The notes below the pieces were generated by a model. That model ran no database searches and was not told where the DNA came from. It was given only the letters and a program-made list of their open reading frames with translations. The position numbers and the translations under genes were made by a program. Positions 1-5,244 of a stretch of DNA of 6,071 nt are shown in pieces. The first letter of the stretch is position 1. Every line of letters starts with the position of its first letter. The stretch comes from Candidatus Berkelbacteria bacterium. Its GTDB lineage: Bacteria > Patescibacteriota > UBA1384 > VFKW01. The stretch lies in the NCBI GenBank assembly GCA_009885355.1, contig VFKW01000138.1, positions 1-6,071 on the forward strand, written 5' to 3'.

Positions 1-28
1 CTCTCTCTCTCTCTCTCTCTCTCTCTCT
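1..28. repeat. (CT)14 dinucleotide tract at window edge
   Basis: Fourteen perfect CT units occupy the left end and read as AG in the RT gene. A similar GA tract lies at 3017-3047. It may be a real microsatellite at which assembly stopped, or an assembly artefact. Confidence 0.9.
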
Positions 29-394
29 GGCGAGCTTATTTACAAACTCTTGAACTCGAAGCATAGCCCTGTGTGTTCCTTTTTCTTTCCGGCAAGCCCA
101 GGAATCATAAATGAATATTTTCTCAAAGATCGGCGAAAGATAGTTGAACAGCAGATGGTGGACAACTCTATCTTGAAAATCGGCGGCAAAAATCTCTCGA
201 ATTTTTGGTTTTTGAACGATAAAAGCAATCGATCTTTCCGGCTTGTAAGTCCGATTTTGCAATTGCTTCTCCAAACTAAGCAAATTTACCTCCAAATTTT
301 CCGCAAACTTCAGATGATAATGGGTGCTTGCTTTTCTCTTCTTGCAATCCTTGTAAGCCAAATATAAATTTTCGAATGTAAAATATGTTTTCAT
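1..394 (-). CDS. DGR reverse transcriptase, N-terminal part (runs off left edge)
   Basis: This is the first 131 residues of a DGR-type reverse transcriptase, which copies the template-repeat RNA into mutagenised cDNA. The frame starts at ATG 394-392, preceded by AAGGA with a short spacer, and stays open to the window edge. It begins MKTYFTFENLYLAYKDCKKRK. Residues 65-109 carry the conserved early RT block: IREIFAADFQDRVVHHLL, then SPIFEKIFIYDSWACRK, then KGTHRA. This matches RT domains 1-2 of the DGR and group II intron clade. The catalytic YxDD and QxxxSN motifs lie beyond the edge and cannot be checked. The last nine residues are alternating Arg-Glu encoded by an AG tract, which is unusual for the family and may be a contig-end artefact or a frameshift-prone repeat. 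The gene follows the template repeat by 137 bases, the usual DGR order. Confidence 0.9.
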   Translation of the reverse strand, partial: MKTYFTFENLYLAYKDCKKRKASTHYHLKFAENLEVNLLSLEKQLQNRTYKPERSIAFIVQKPKIREIFAADFQDRVVHHLLFNYLSPIFEKIFIYDSWACRKEKGTHRAMLRVQEFVNKLARERERERER

Positions 395-428
395 TTTTTC
401 CTTATTCATTTGGGCAAAGAAAGACATC

Positions 429-523
429 CCCCGTTAGAGAACAAAAGCTTATTCCCTAACGTGGATTTTGTTATTAGAGAAATAGTGATACTTTTGAAAG
501 GATCAACTATTTCTCTAACGGGG
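429..523. repeat. 13-bp inverted repeat in the TR-RT spacer
   Basis: The arms ccccgttagagaa (429-441) and ttctctaacgggg (511-523) are perfectly complementary and enclose 69 bases. A nested 13-bp inverted repeat, ttagagaaatagt (474-486) with actatttctctaa (506-518), competes with the outer stem. The segment fills most of the 136-base spacer between the template repeat and the RT start. In the Bordetella phage DGR the corresponding RNA spacer is structured and needed for cDNA priming; that role here is inference. The outer arms share the CCCCGTTAGA core with the palindrome downstream of the VR (1751-1849). Confidence 0.75.
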
Positions 524-534
524 CATCCCCGTTA
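516..534. repeat. 8-bp hairpin at the 3' boundary of the template repeat
   Basis: taacgggg (516-523) and ccccgtta (527-534) form a perfect 8-bp stem with a 3-base loop. It lies astride the 3' end of the TR in the minus-strand transcript. The VR side lacks eight bases of this hairpin: both flanks have ctaacgggg and ttacctgac, but only the TR has catccccg between them. The arm at 516-523 can instead pair with 429-436. Confidence 0.7.
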
Positions 535-662
535 CCTGACACACCGAACCTGGTTGCTGTTCGTAGACTTGTTGTTGTTGTTCGTGTTGCCATTGTTCAA
601 GTTCACGTTCCACGCATTCGTCGCACTGTTCTCAGTGGCTGACCAAAAGTTGTTGGAGGGCT
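531..662 (-). repeat. DGR template repeat (TR)
   Basis: This 132-base segment aligns without gaps to the end of the target gene (1849-1980): 119 positions are identical and 13 differ. Each difference falls where the plus strand has T, which is A in the transcribed minus-strand sense. Forty-five of the 132 positions are such adenines, so all 13 hits landing on them by chance is about one in a million. Read in the target frame, the TR is full of AAC/AAT asparagine codons (15), typical of a DGR template whose adenines vary. The transcript of this region is the presumed template RNA for the adjacent reverse transcriptase. The 24 bases at 531-554, the 3' end in coding sense, are identical to the VR and fit the initiation (IMH-like) zone. 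Confidence 0.95.
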
Positions 663-664
663 TA

Positions 665-693
665 TCCCGTTAGAGGTAAACCTCTAAGCGGGA
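665..693. repeat. Stable hairpin at the 5' boundary of the template repeat
   Basis: Twelve base pairs form between 665-676 (tcccgttagagg) and 681-693 (cctctaagcggga), with one bulged G at 688 and the tetraloop taaa. It starts two bases beyond the end of the TR-VR identity. Its arm repeats the CCCGTTAGAG core of the palindrome on the other side of the TR, so the template is bracketed by related stems. It may bound or protect the template RNA (inference). Confidence 0.7.
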
Positions 694-781
694 CTTAACT
701 ACCTGCTGCCGACTTTTATTACACCGCTTCTCATCTCTGGCAAGCAAAGTAGAGGAGCTTGAGACTATCCGAATTTTCTTC

Positions 782-847
782 TTGTCATCCTGAGTGAAAC
801 GAAGGATCTGCTCTTTAAGAGATTCTTCACTTCGTTCAGAATGACAA
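782..847. repeat. REP-like palindromic element
   Basis: Imperfect 28-base arms, 782-809 and 820-847, enclose a 10-base loop. The arms begin ttgtcatcctgagtgaaacg and end cttcgttcagaatgacaa. This is the widely dispersed bacterial GTCATcCTGAgcGaAGcGAAGgATCT palindrome family, recognised from memory. It lies in the 330-base gap between avd and the TR. Within that gap, 694-781 and 848-992 show no gene on either strand; 848-890 is G+C-rich and contains another taacgggg (871-878). Confidence 0.8.
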
Positions 848-992
848 CAGGGGCACTCGGGCGGCAGCCGTAACGGGGCAATCGCGCGCCTAATTATTAG
901 TATCTCTACAAAACAATTAGCTCTGGCTTATGCCTTTCTTTAACCAAATATTTTTTCAAAGTGCTTTTTTATCCCGTTTGATACCAAGTTAT

Positions 993-1340
993 CTAATGGG
1001 ATTCCGACCAGTTTTTCCAGCCTGTCGTCTGTTTTGACAGCTCCGCCAACGCTTCCGATATATGCTTGTAGCTGGAAATCTTGATCACATCCAGATCTTT
1101 CAGTAATCTGATTTTAATCTTTATCCGCTCTATCGTTACCAAAATGTCCTGTAAATACTCTTTTTTGTCAGTGTGATTGTTGGCCAGGATAATATTGTCG
1201 ATGATCTGCAAACATAATTGTCTAATTTCTGTGGCTAAACCGTATTTAAAATCTTTCGGAAATCCCCTCGACAATTTGACGAAGTAAAGTTTGAAATCAT
1301 ATGCGTTTTTAAAAAGTGGTAAATGTTCATATTGTGCCAT
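993..1340 (-). CDS. avd: DGR accessory variability determinant (Avd), four-helix-bundle protein
   Basis: The 115-residue product matches the length and pattern of Avd and related four-helix-bundle (S23-like) proteins. It starts MAQYEHLPLFKNAYDFKLYF, continues with LSRGFPKDFKYGLATEI at 23-39, and ends with a Gly-Trp segment (TTGWKNW, 105-111). Probable helices lie near 9-25, 31-54, 60-82 and 87-104. Many Lys and Arg residues give the basic surface expected of a protein that binds the RT and template RNA; in Bordetella phage the Avd pentamer is essential for mutagenic homing. Its start overlaps the end of the GIY-YIG gene by 14 bases, suggesting coupled translation. An AAGGAG lies rather far upstream (about 13 bases), inside the preceding gene. 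The stop is TAG. A four-helix-bundle protein with another role is possible, but the TR and RT beside it make Avd much more likely. Confidence 0.87.
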   Translation of the reverse strand: MAQYEHLPLFKNAYDFKLYFVKLSRGFPKDFKYGLATEIRQLCLQIIDNIILANNHTDKKEYLQDILVTIERIKIKIRLLKDLDVIKISSYKHISEALAELSKQTTGWKNWSESH

Positions 1341-1662
1341 TATCTGTTTTTCTCTCCTTATTGGAAATGTAATCCTTTAATCTGTTTTTCAGATATCTTT
1401 TCCCCATTCCAGACTTTAGATACTTCTCCCTGGCTATCGCATCGCTTTCATTGATACAAATTTCACAATATATCACTTTAAATGGCGCTCTTCGCTTTGT
1501 GGATAAATTGTAACCGGAATTGTGCTGCATGAGGCGTTTTTTTAAATTGTTGGTATAGCCGGTATACCAGAGCCCGTCCACCAAACTTTCCAGAAGATAC
1601 ACATAAAATCCTGTTAAAAGTCCTGTGTTGTCCAATAATCCACTAAAGCGATCGTTCTCCAT
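1327..1662 (-). CDS. GIY-YIG family endonuclease inside the DGR cassette
   Basis: This 111-residue protein is a single GIY-YIG nuclease domain of the small stand-alone (UvrC N-terminal/YhbQ-like) type. The GIY equivalent is YVY at 20-22, the YIG equivalent is YTG at 33-35, the catalytic-type Arg is R43 (LKKRLMQHN), and the metal-binding Glu is probably E79 in AREKYLKSG. STKRR at 54-58 and KNRLKDY at 92-98 are also family-typical. The domain cleaves one DNA strand through a single metal ion. Start ATG 1662 has an AAGGAG six bases upstream. The gene lies between the target gene and avd and overlaps avd by 14 bases, so the two are probably co-translated. Similar proteins are scattered through candidate-phyla genomes, so it could be a passenger. 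Its position and overlap make a DGR role, such as nicking target DNA, an open hypothesis only. Confidence 0.88.
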   Translation of the reverse strand: MENDRFSGLLDNTGLLTGFYVYLLESLVDGLWYTGYTNNLKKRLMQHNSGYNLSTKRRAPFKVIYCEICINESDAIAREKYLKSGMGKRYLKNRLKDYISNKERKTDNGTI

Positions 1663-1686
1663 ATATCTCCTTAAGTCACTTCTAAT

Positions 1687-1716
1687 GTCAAAAAATATTT
1701 TGACTGCCTCCGGCAG
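1687..1716. repeat. Two adjoining hairpins between target gene and GIY-YIG gene
   Basis: gtcaaaa (1687-1693) pairs with ttttgac (1698-1704) around loop aata. ctgcc (1704-1708) pairs with ggcag (1712-1716) around loop tcc. Read on the minus strand, a G+C stem is followed by an A/T stem containing six Ts, so it could be a weak terminator separating the target transcript from the downstream genes. It is not a textbook terminator. Confidence 0.4.
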
Positions 1717-1750
1717 GAGAAAATGATCAAATAATTCAATGATCCGTTTA

Positions 1751-1849
1751 CCCCGTTAGAAGTTTATTGCAAATGTTAAGCTTTGTTGATATAGACCTGC
1801 CTTTTTTTATTATAATGCTTAATCTGCTAATACGAAACTTCTAACGGGG
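1751..1849. repeat. 15-bp perfect palindrome immediately downstream of the VR
   Basis: The arms ccccgttagaagttt (1751-1765) and aaacttctaacgggg (1835-1849) are perfect complements enclosing 69 bases. The right arm touches the stop codon of the target gene and the VR boundary. A smaller nested stem, ttaagc (1776-1781) with gcttaa (1817-1822), lies in the loop. Experimental DGRs need a hairpin or cruciform just 3' of the VR for efficient homing (known for Bordetella phage), and this is the natural candidate. The long loop is unlike the short-loop hairpin described there. A TATAAT on the minus strand (1814-1809) could be a weak promoter for the downstream genes, but no good -35 accompanies it. 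Confidence 0.75.
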
Positions 1850-1980
1850 TTACCTGACACACCGAACCTGGTAGCTGTACGTAGACTTGTAGTTGTTGTT
1901 CGTGGTGCCACTGTTCAAGACCACGTACCACGCAATCGTCGCACTGGCCTCAGTGGCAGACCAAAAGTTGTAGGAGGGCT
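1849..1980 (-). repeat. DGR variable repeat (VR)
   Basis: This is the mutated copy of the template repeat at 531-662 and forms the 3' end of the target gene. The substitutions from the template are at 1873, 1879, 1891, 1905, 1911, 1920, 1921, 1927, 1935, 1947, 1948, 1958 and 1972. All are at template adenines in the coding sense. Twelve change the protein and one (1958, Ser codon) is silent. The substituted residues are Y319, A327, I331, Y334, V336, S339, T341, Y346, Y350 and Y352; each is Asn in the template. N320, N338 and N343-345 are template-like and still variable in principle. Confidence 0.95.
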
Positions 1981-2926
1981 GAGTCAGGTTGAAATAGGAG
2001 CCGTCGATATAAGCTTGCATCAGTTCTTTTTGTGTCGGTAATCTCCAACCGTTGCCTCGATCAGAACAAAGCTGTTTGGCTGTTTTGCCGCCGACCGCGA
2101 CATTGTTGGTGCCGGCAAAAGCGGAAAAGGTAATGGTTGCGTCTCCCGTACCTGTTGCTTTGGTCAAAGTACCGCTGGCAGCCGGTACGCCGGTGCCGGT
2201 TGTGGAAAGAATGGTTGAGGCAGCTATAGTCGTGACGACAGTAAAAGTCTGGCCGTTGTTGGTATAGGTTGCCCCGGCGTTGGCATTGGCGCTGGTAACC
2301 GTAAAGCCATAGGTGCCGTCCCAGTTCCAGGCAGAATTAGTCGTTGGACTAAAGGTCGGCGTGCCGCCGCTATTGAGCAAAAGTTGGCTCCAGGTAAGAC
2401 CGGTTCGAGGGTCAAAGCCTTTGGCGTCATCTCCCGCCACAGGAGAAGTATTGGCCGCCCAGGTAACGTCGTTGACGCAGTTGGTTGTCTGAGTCACAGG
2501 CGCGCCATAACTATCATGATATTGCTCTGTCGAGCAATTGCTCGGCGCTGGATAAGTGCCGGTTTGCTGGCTGCGGTTCAAATTGTAAAAATTCTTGCCG
2601 GTTTTAACATCGGTCACCACCAAATTCCCCGGTGGCGCCCACTTGGCTGCCGTCTTGATGCGATTCCAAAAAGTCCCCCAATCAGGCGTATCGCTATCCG
2701 AACCGTAAGTCAGCCCTTGTAAATCGGTATAGAGCTGTTTGATATGCGAAGTAACCCCCGATTCAGGAGTCGAGCCGGACTGCTCCGCCATAGTGGCCGT
2801 AATCTTGAAAGTAATCCCGCCGACTAGAGCCAAAGAAACGATGCTAATCAAAGCAGGCTTTATAAATTTTATCGTTCGAGTTCGTCGAGAACTACTATCA
2901 CTATTTGTTTTTTGTTCTTTATTCAT
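1850..2926 (-). CDS. DGR target protein: membrane-anchored Lcl/DUF1566-type variable protein
   Basis: The 358-residue protein carries the VR at its C-terminus. A basic N-terminus (RRTRTIKFIK) precedes one hydrophobic segment at about 22-44, so it is probably exported and membrane-anchored, or cleaved near ATMAEQ. From about 170 (GFDPRTGLTWSQLL) to the end it follows the C-type-lectin-like Lcl/DUF1566 pattern: GLTW at 176-179, GNGWRLPTQKELMQA at 291-305, NFWSATE at 320-326, AWY at 332-334 and QVRCVR at 353-358. Between about 204 and 280 a Gly/Thr-rich stretch (NNGQTFTVV, GTGVPAASGTLT, GDATITFSAF) interrupts this domain and resembles repeats of surface adhesins. Cys at 131, 150, 287 and 356 could form disulfides. 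Start ATG has GAGGGG upstream. The role is presumably variable ligand binding at the cell surface; the ligand is unknown. This gene appears richer in G+C than the Fic and toxin genes. Confidence 0.9.
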   Translation of the reverse strand: MNKEQKTNSDSSSRRTRTIKFIKPALISIVSLALVGGITFKITATMAEQSGSTPESGVTSHIKQLYTDLQGLTYGSDSDTPDWGTFWNRIKTAAKWAPPGNLVVTDVKTGKNFYNLNRSQQTGTYPAPSNCSTEQYHDSYGAPVTQTTNCVNDVTWAANTSPVAGDDAKGFDPRTGLTWSQLLLNSGGTPTFSPTTNSAWNWDGTYGFTVTSANANAGATYTNNGQTFTVVTTIAASTILSTTGTGVPAASGTLTKATGTGDATITFSAFAGTNNVAVGGKTAKQLCSDRGNGWRLPTQKELMQAYIDGSYFNLTQPSYNFWSATEASATIAWYVVLNSGTTNNNYKSTYSYQVRCVR

Positions 2927-3001
2927 AGTTACCCCTCAATATTAAAAAACGCCTAGACTAAAAAGCCTGGCGATGATTCGCAAAAATCAATTGTATTGTG
3001 T

Positions 3002-3085
<84 letters not shown>

Positions 3086-3119
3086 ATTCCCTCCAAAGAA
3101 TTATATTTCTACAATAACA

Positions 3120-3149
3120 ATTATACTATATATCCAGTATAACAGACAA
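3120..3149 (-). promoter_or_regulatory. Predicted sigma-70 promoter of the DGR cassette, with operator-like palindrome
   Basis: The minus strand reads TTGTCT (3149-3144), an 18-base spacer, then a perfect TATAAT (3125-3120). Inside it, ttatact (3121-3127) and agtataa (3136-3142) form a perfect 7-bp inverted repeat overlapping the -10 and the spacer, so a bound regulator would block RNA polymerase. It is the best promoter upstream of the target gene. The 3150-3259 segment shows no gene. Confidence 0.6.
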
Positions 3150-3209
3150 AAAATTACTGTAAACAGCCACTATTATTAAAGAGCCTAATTCCTTGCTTTA
3201 TTTAATAGC

Positions 3210-3239
3210 CCGGCTTTCGAGAACTTTTATTCTGGCCGG
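3210..3239 (-). terminator. Weak stem downstream of the Fic gene
   Basis: ccggc (3210-3214) and gccgg (3235-3239) form a 5-bp G+C stem with a 20-base A/T-rich loop, 20 bases past the Fic stop. There is no proper T tract after it on the minus strand, so termination here is uncertain. Confidence 0.2.
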
Positions 3240-3259
3240 TTTATCATGGTATGAAAGTG

Positions 3260-4219
3260 CTAATCTTTATTTTTATCATTTCTTTTGCGCTGCCGGTTTG
3301 TCAAATAATCATCGATAGATTTTCGGCTGGATAGCCAATTACGGCCTTTTTTATAAGCCTCAAGTTTGCCTTGCCTTGCCAAAAGATTTAGATATTTTGC
3401 GGAAAATTTACCTTCGGAAGCTAGGCTTGCCAAAGGCAGAAAGTCTTCCTTTTGTTTAGATTTTGGCGTCACAACGTTTAAATAAATGTTCAAAGAACGT
3501 TCGACATTCTGCGCAATAAATTGGACAAGCGGAGCATAATTTCCTTTGTCGGCTTTATCCAAAACAGAATAATATTTCTTTCTATCATTTTTCAATATGG
3601 TAACTAAAGGATATCCTTCCTGCATTAAAAAGAGGTTCATTGCAAGTCTGGCTGTTCTGCCATTGCCGTCGAAAAACGGGTGAATATATACAATTTTATG
3701 CTGTACGATTGCGGCTAATTCTATTGGATTAAGTTTTTCTTTATTGTCTCTAATCCAGCTCATTAAATTCCGCATTTTTACAGGCACTTCTATCGCATCT
3801 GGCGGCGTATGATCAGAACCGCTAATAATTACATTTGAACTTCGATATTTTCCAGCCCATTCCCTATCGGTCTCTTGCATAATTAGCTTATGAAGCTGTC
3901 TGATTAAAACTTCCGAGAAGGTGTTCTTCTTATCATGCTCTACTAAATCGCTTAAATAGGTAAGTGCTTCAAAGTGATCTTTGGCTTCTAAATGATCCTT
4001 TAGCGGCTTTCCTTTCACCGTAATTCCCTCATTGATCACCAAAAAAGTCTCTTTTAGAGTCAAAGAGTTTCCTTCAATACCGTTGGAATTGTAGGTCATT
4101 TCAATCTTGAATTGCTCCTGAAGCTTAGCAACTTGCGAGGCAGGCAATGGTCGGAATGAATTTAATGTTTCGAGTTTTTGTTCGATTCTTTTTTGTAGAA
4201 CTGAGTTTAAGGTAGTCAT
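3260..4219 (-). CDS. Fic-family protein (AMP transferase type) with C-terminal DNA-binding-like domain
   Basis: The 319-residue protein has the full Fic signature HPFFDGNGRTAR at 180-191. H180 is the catalytic base, D184 binds Mg, and R191 is positioned for the ATP gamma phosphate. Fic enzymes usually transfer AMP from ATP to a protein hydroxyl. SNGIEG at 45-50 fits the class II inhibitory motif (S/T)xxxE(G/N), so the enzyme probably carries its own N-terminal brake with E49 facing R191. SGSDHTPP at 133-140 fits the target-binding flap. Residues about 262-310 (LASLASEGKFSAKYLNLLARQG, KGRNWLSSRKSIDDYL) look like a winged-helix or excisionase-like DNA-binding segment. Start ATG has GGAGG five bases upstream. 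It appears single-gene, with no separate antitoxin beside it. The host substrate is unknown. Confidence 0.93.
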   Translation of the reverse strand: MTTLNSVLQKRIEQKLETLNSFRPLPASQVAKLQEQFKIEMTYNSNGIEGNSLTLKETFLVINEGITVKGKPLKDHLEAKDHFEALTYLSDLVEHDKKNTFSEVLIRQLHKLIMQETDREWAGKYRSSNVIISGSDHTPPDAIEVPVKMRNLMSWIRDNKEKLNPIELAAIVQHKIVYIHPFFDGNGRTARLAMNLFLMQEGYPLVTILKNDRKKYYSVLDKADKGNYAPLVQFIAQNVERSLNIYLNVVTPKSKQKEDFLPLASLASEGKFSAKYLNLLARQGKLEAYKKGRNWLSSRKSIDDYLTNRQRKRNDKNKD

Positions 4220-4229
4220 TTTTCCTCCA

Positions 4230-4290
4230 TTTTTTTAATATGGTTTAAACTTATATTTACACTATACCATATTAAAAAAATCTGTGTCAA
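4230..4290 (-). promoter_or_regulatory. Promoter of the Fic gene overlapped by a 14-bp operator-like inverted repeat
   Basis: The minus strand reads TTGACA (4290-4285), an 18-base spacer, then TATAGT (4266-4261), close to the sigma-70 consensus. A perfect inverted repeat, tttttttaatatgg (4230-4243) with ccatattaaaaaaa (4267-4280), places one arm in the promoter spacer and the other just before the Shine-Dalgarno site. This layout suits repression by looping or paired dimers, possibly by the DNA-binding-like C-terminus of the Fic protein (inference). Confidence 0.7.
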
Positions 4291-4320
4291 TATCCGAATT
4301 TATATTATTAAATATACTGG

Positions 4321-4433
4321 TTTCTCCCGCCAGTCTTTCCATCTTATAGAACAAATAAGTTCGCTTCGCTTCTTTTAACGCTTTGTCGCCCTATGGGCAT
4401 TATCATATCTTGTTATATGGCTGCCTGCCTCAA
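4321..4433. repeat. Direct repeat, left copy (split by 63 bases)
   Basis: 4321-4357 (tttctcccgccagtctttcc onward to acaaata) matches 5961-5998 except for one inserted C in the right copy. The block ctgcctgcctcaa follows at 4421-4433 here and at 6001-6013 there. Here the two blocks are separated by 63 bases, in the right copy by two. The copies bracket the nucleotidyltransferase operon. The rest of the 4300-4611 gap holds a hairpin and a short tandem repeat, listed separately, and no gene. Confidence 0.85.
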
Positions 4434-4469
4434 TACAAAGGGGACCAAAGAGGGCTATCCCCTTTGTAT
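4433..4469. repeat. 12-bp hairpin downstream of the toxin operon
   Basis: atacaaagggga (4433-4444) and tcccctttgtat (4458-4469) form a perfect stem with a 13-base loop. No T tract follows on the minus strand, so it may be part of the repeat element that starts at 4321 rather than a terminator. Confidence 0.6.
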
Positions 4470-4525
4470 ATTGTAATTATTCCTGACTGACCAATTTGTC
4501 AAATATAATGTTTTTTTAATCGTTA

Positions 4526-4561
4526 CCTAATCATTACCCTGAAACACGCCTAATCATTACC
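4526..4561. repeat. Tandem 13-bp repeat with 23-base period
   Basis: cctaatcattacc occurs at 4526-4538 and again at 4549-4561, with partial extra units on both sides (cgttacctaa at 4521, attacctaa at 4557). The 23-base period is close to two helical turns, as in protein-binding iterons, but it lies after the operon rather than before it. Confidence 0.6.
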
Positions 4562-4611
4562 TAAAATGTAAAAAACCTCGCAAATTGTAGAGAAGTGCGT
4601 AAGATATGATC

Positions 4612-5244
4612 TTAGTCCAAATAATTTTTGACGGTAGTCTCGAGTGATCTTTTTATGGTCTCAAAATCGACTTGATGTTCGTGCTTAAAAGTGATCGGCT
4701 CGTCAACAATGTCATCAAAATAAATCAGACTTTTTAAAACAAGGTTAGAATCAAGCGAGGGGAATTTTTCTTTGGCTAAGTCCAAAAGTATTGGCAGGGA
4801 AAGTTGTTGCAAAATGAAATACAAATCAACATAATCCTTTGCAGCTACTCGACTGGTGATGGTCGAAAGCTTCATACAGGCAATATCCTCGATAGAAGCT
4901 ATTTTTAAATAGTCCGTTTCAATTAAAGGTTTTACCAGCGGATATGGATAAGCAAAAAAACTAACTTTGATATTATCCTCTATTAAAATAGTAAGTGTGT
5001 CTTTTTTATCTTGTGTTCTAAGTGTTTTATAGCTTTTGAATATTTCTTCTATTTTTCCATAAAGTTCGACTGTTGAAAAAGATTTATCGGTAAAAAAATC
5101 AAAATCAATGCTATCGCGATGGCCAAGCAGCAAAGCCAAGGCGGTACCGCCTGCTAAATAAAAATCGGGCTTGAAAAAGTCAAAAAGAGGCAGAATTTCT
5201 TTGCGTTTCTCATCTAAGATATCCCAGTATAGGTTATTTTCCAC
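4612..5244 (-). CDS. AbiEii/DUF1814-family nucleotidyltransferase, putative toxin
   Basis: The 210-residue product belongs to the nucleotidyltransferase superfamily used as the toxin in AbiE-type systems. LAGGTALALLLGHRDSIDFDFF at about 30-51 carries the GGT nucleotide-binding turn (32-34) and the metal-binding D47-F-D49 pair. KVSFFAYPYPLV (93-104) is the second strand region usual for this subfamily. AAKDYVDLYFIL (134-145) is the K-D-Y-x-D-L motif of DUF1814. The enzyme probably adds nucleotides to tRNA or another target; the substrate is not shown by the sequence. Start is GTG at 5244 with AAAGGA six bases upstream, the best-supported start. It overlaps the preceding gene by 11 bases, implying translational coupling and balanced production with that partner. 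The stop is TAA. Confidence 0.88.
   Translation of the reverse strand: MENNLYWDILDEKRKEILPLFDFFKPDFYLAGGTALALLLGHRDSIDFDFFTDKSFSTVELYGKIEEIFKSYKTLRTQDKKDTLTILIEDNIKVSFFAYPYPLVKPLIETDYLKIASIEDIACMKLSTITSRVAAKDYVDLYFILQQLSLPILLDLAKEKFPSLDSNLVLKSLIYFDDIVDEPITFKHEHQVDFETIKRSLETTVKNYLD

Noticed and set aside
50..367. Plus-strand open frame of 105 codons near the left edge
   Set aside because: It is a shadow of the reverse transcriptase gene on the minus strand, whose protein has clear RT motifs.
410..673. Plus-strand open frame of 87 codons across the template repeat
   Set aside because: It is antisense to the TR, which is a non-coding template; the open frame comes from its repeated AAC codons read on the other strand.
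1786..1816. Plus-strand TTGATA and TATAAT that could drive antisense RNA through the VR
   Set aside because: The 19-base spacing is long and A/T-rich loops produce such matches often; there is no other support.
429..1849. CRISPR array from the repeated CCCCGTTAG motifs
   Set aside because: The motifs are in inverted pairs at irregular distances, with no regular repeat-spacer pattern and no cas genes.
2052..2945. Several open frames on both strands inside the target gene
   Set aside because: They overlap the well-supported 358-residue target protein and show no recognisable domains; the G+C content of this gene favours spurious frames.
4474..4502. TTGACA with a poor -10 (TAATTA) on the minus strand
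   Set aside because: The -10 is weak and the next gene downstream, Fic, has a better promoter of its own.
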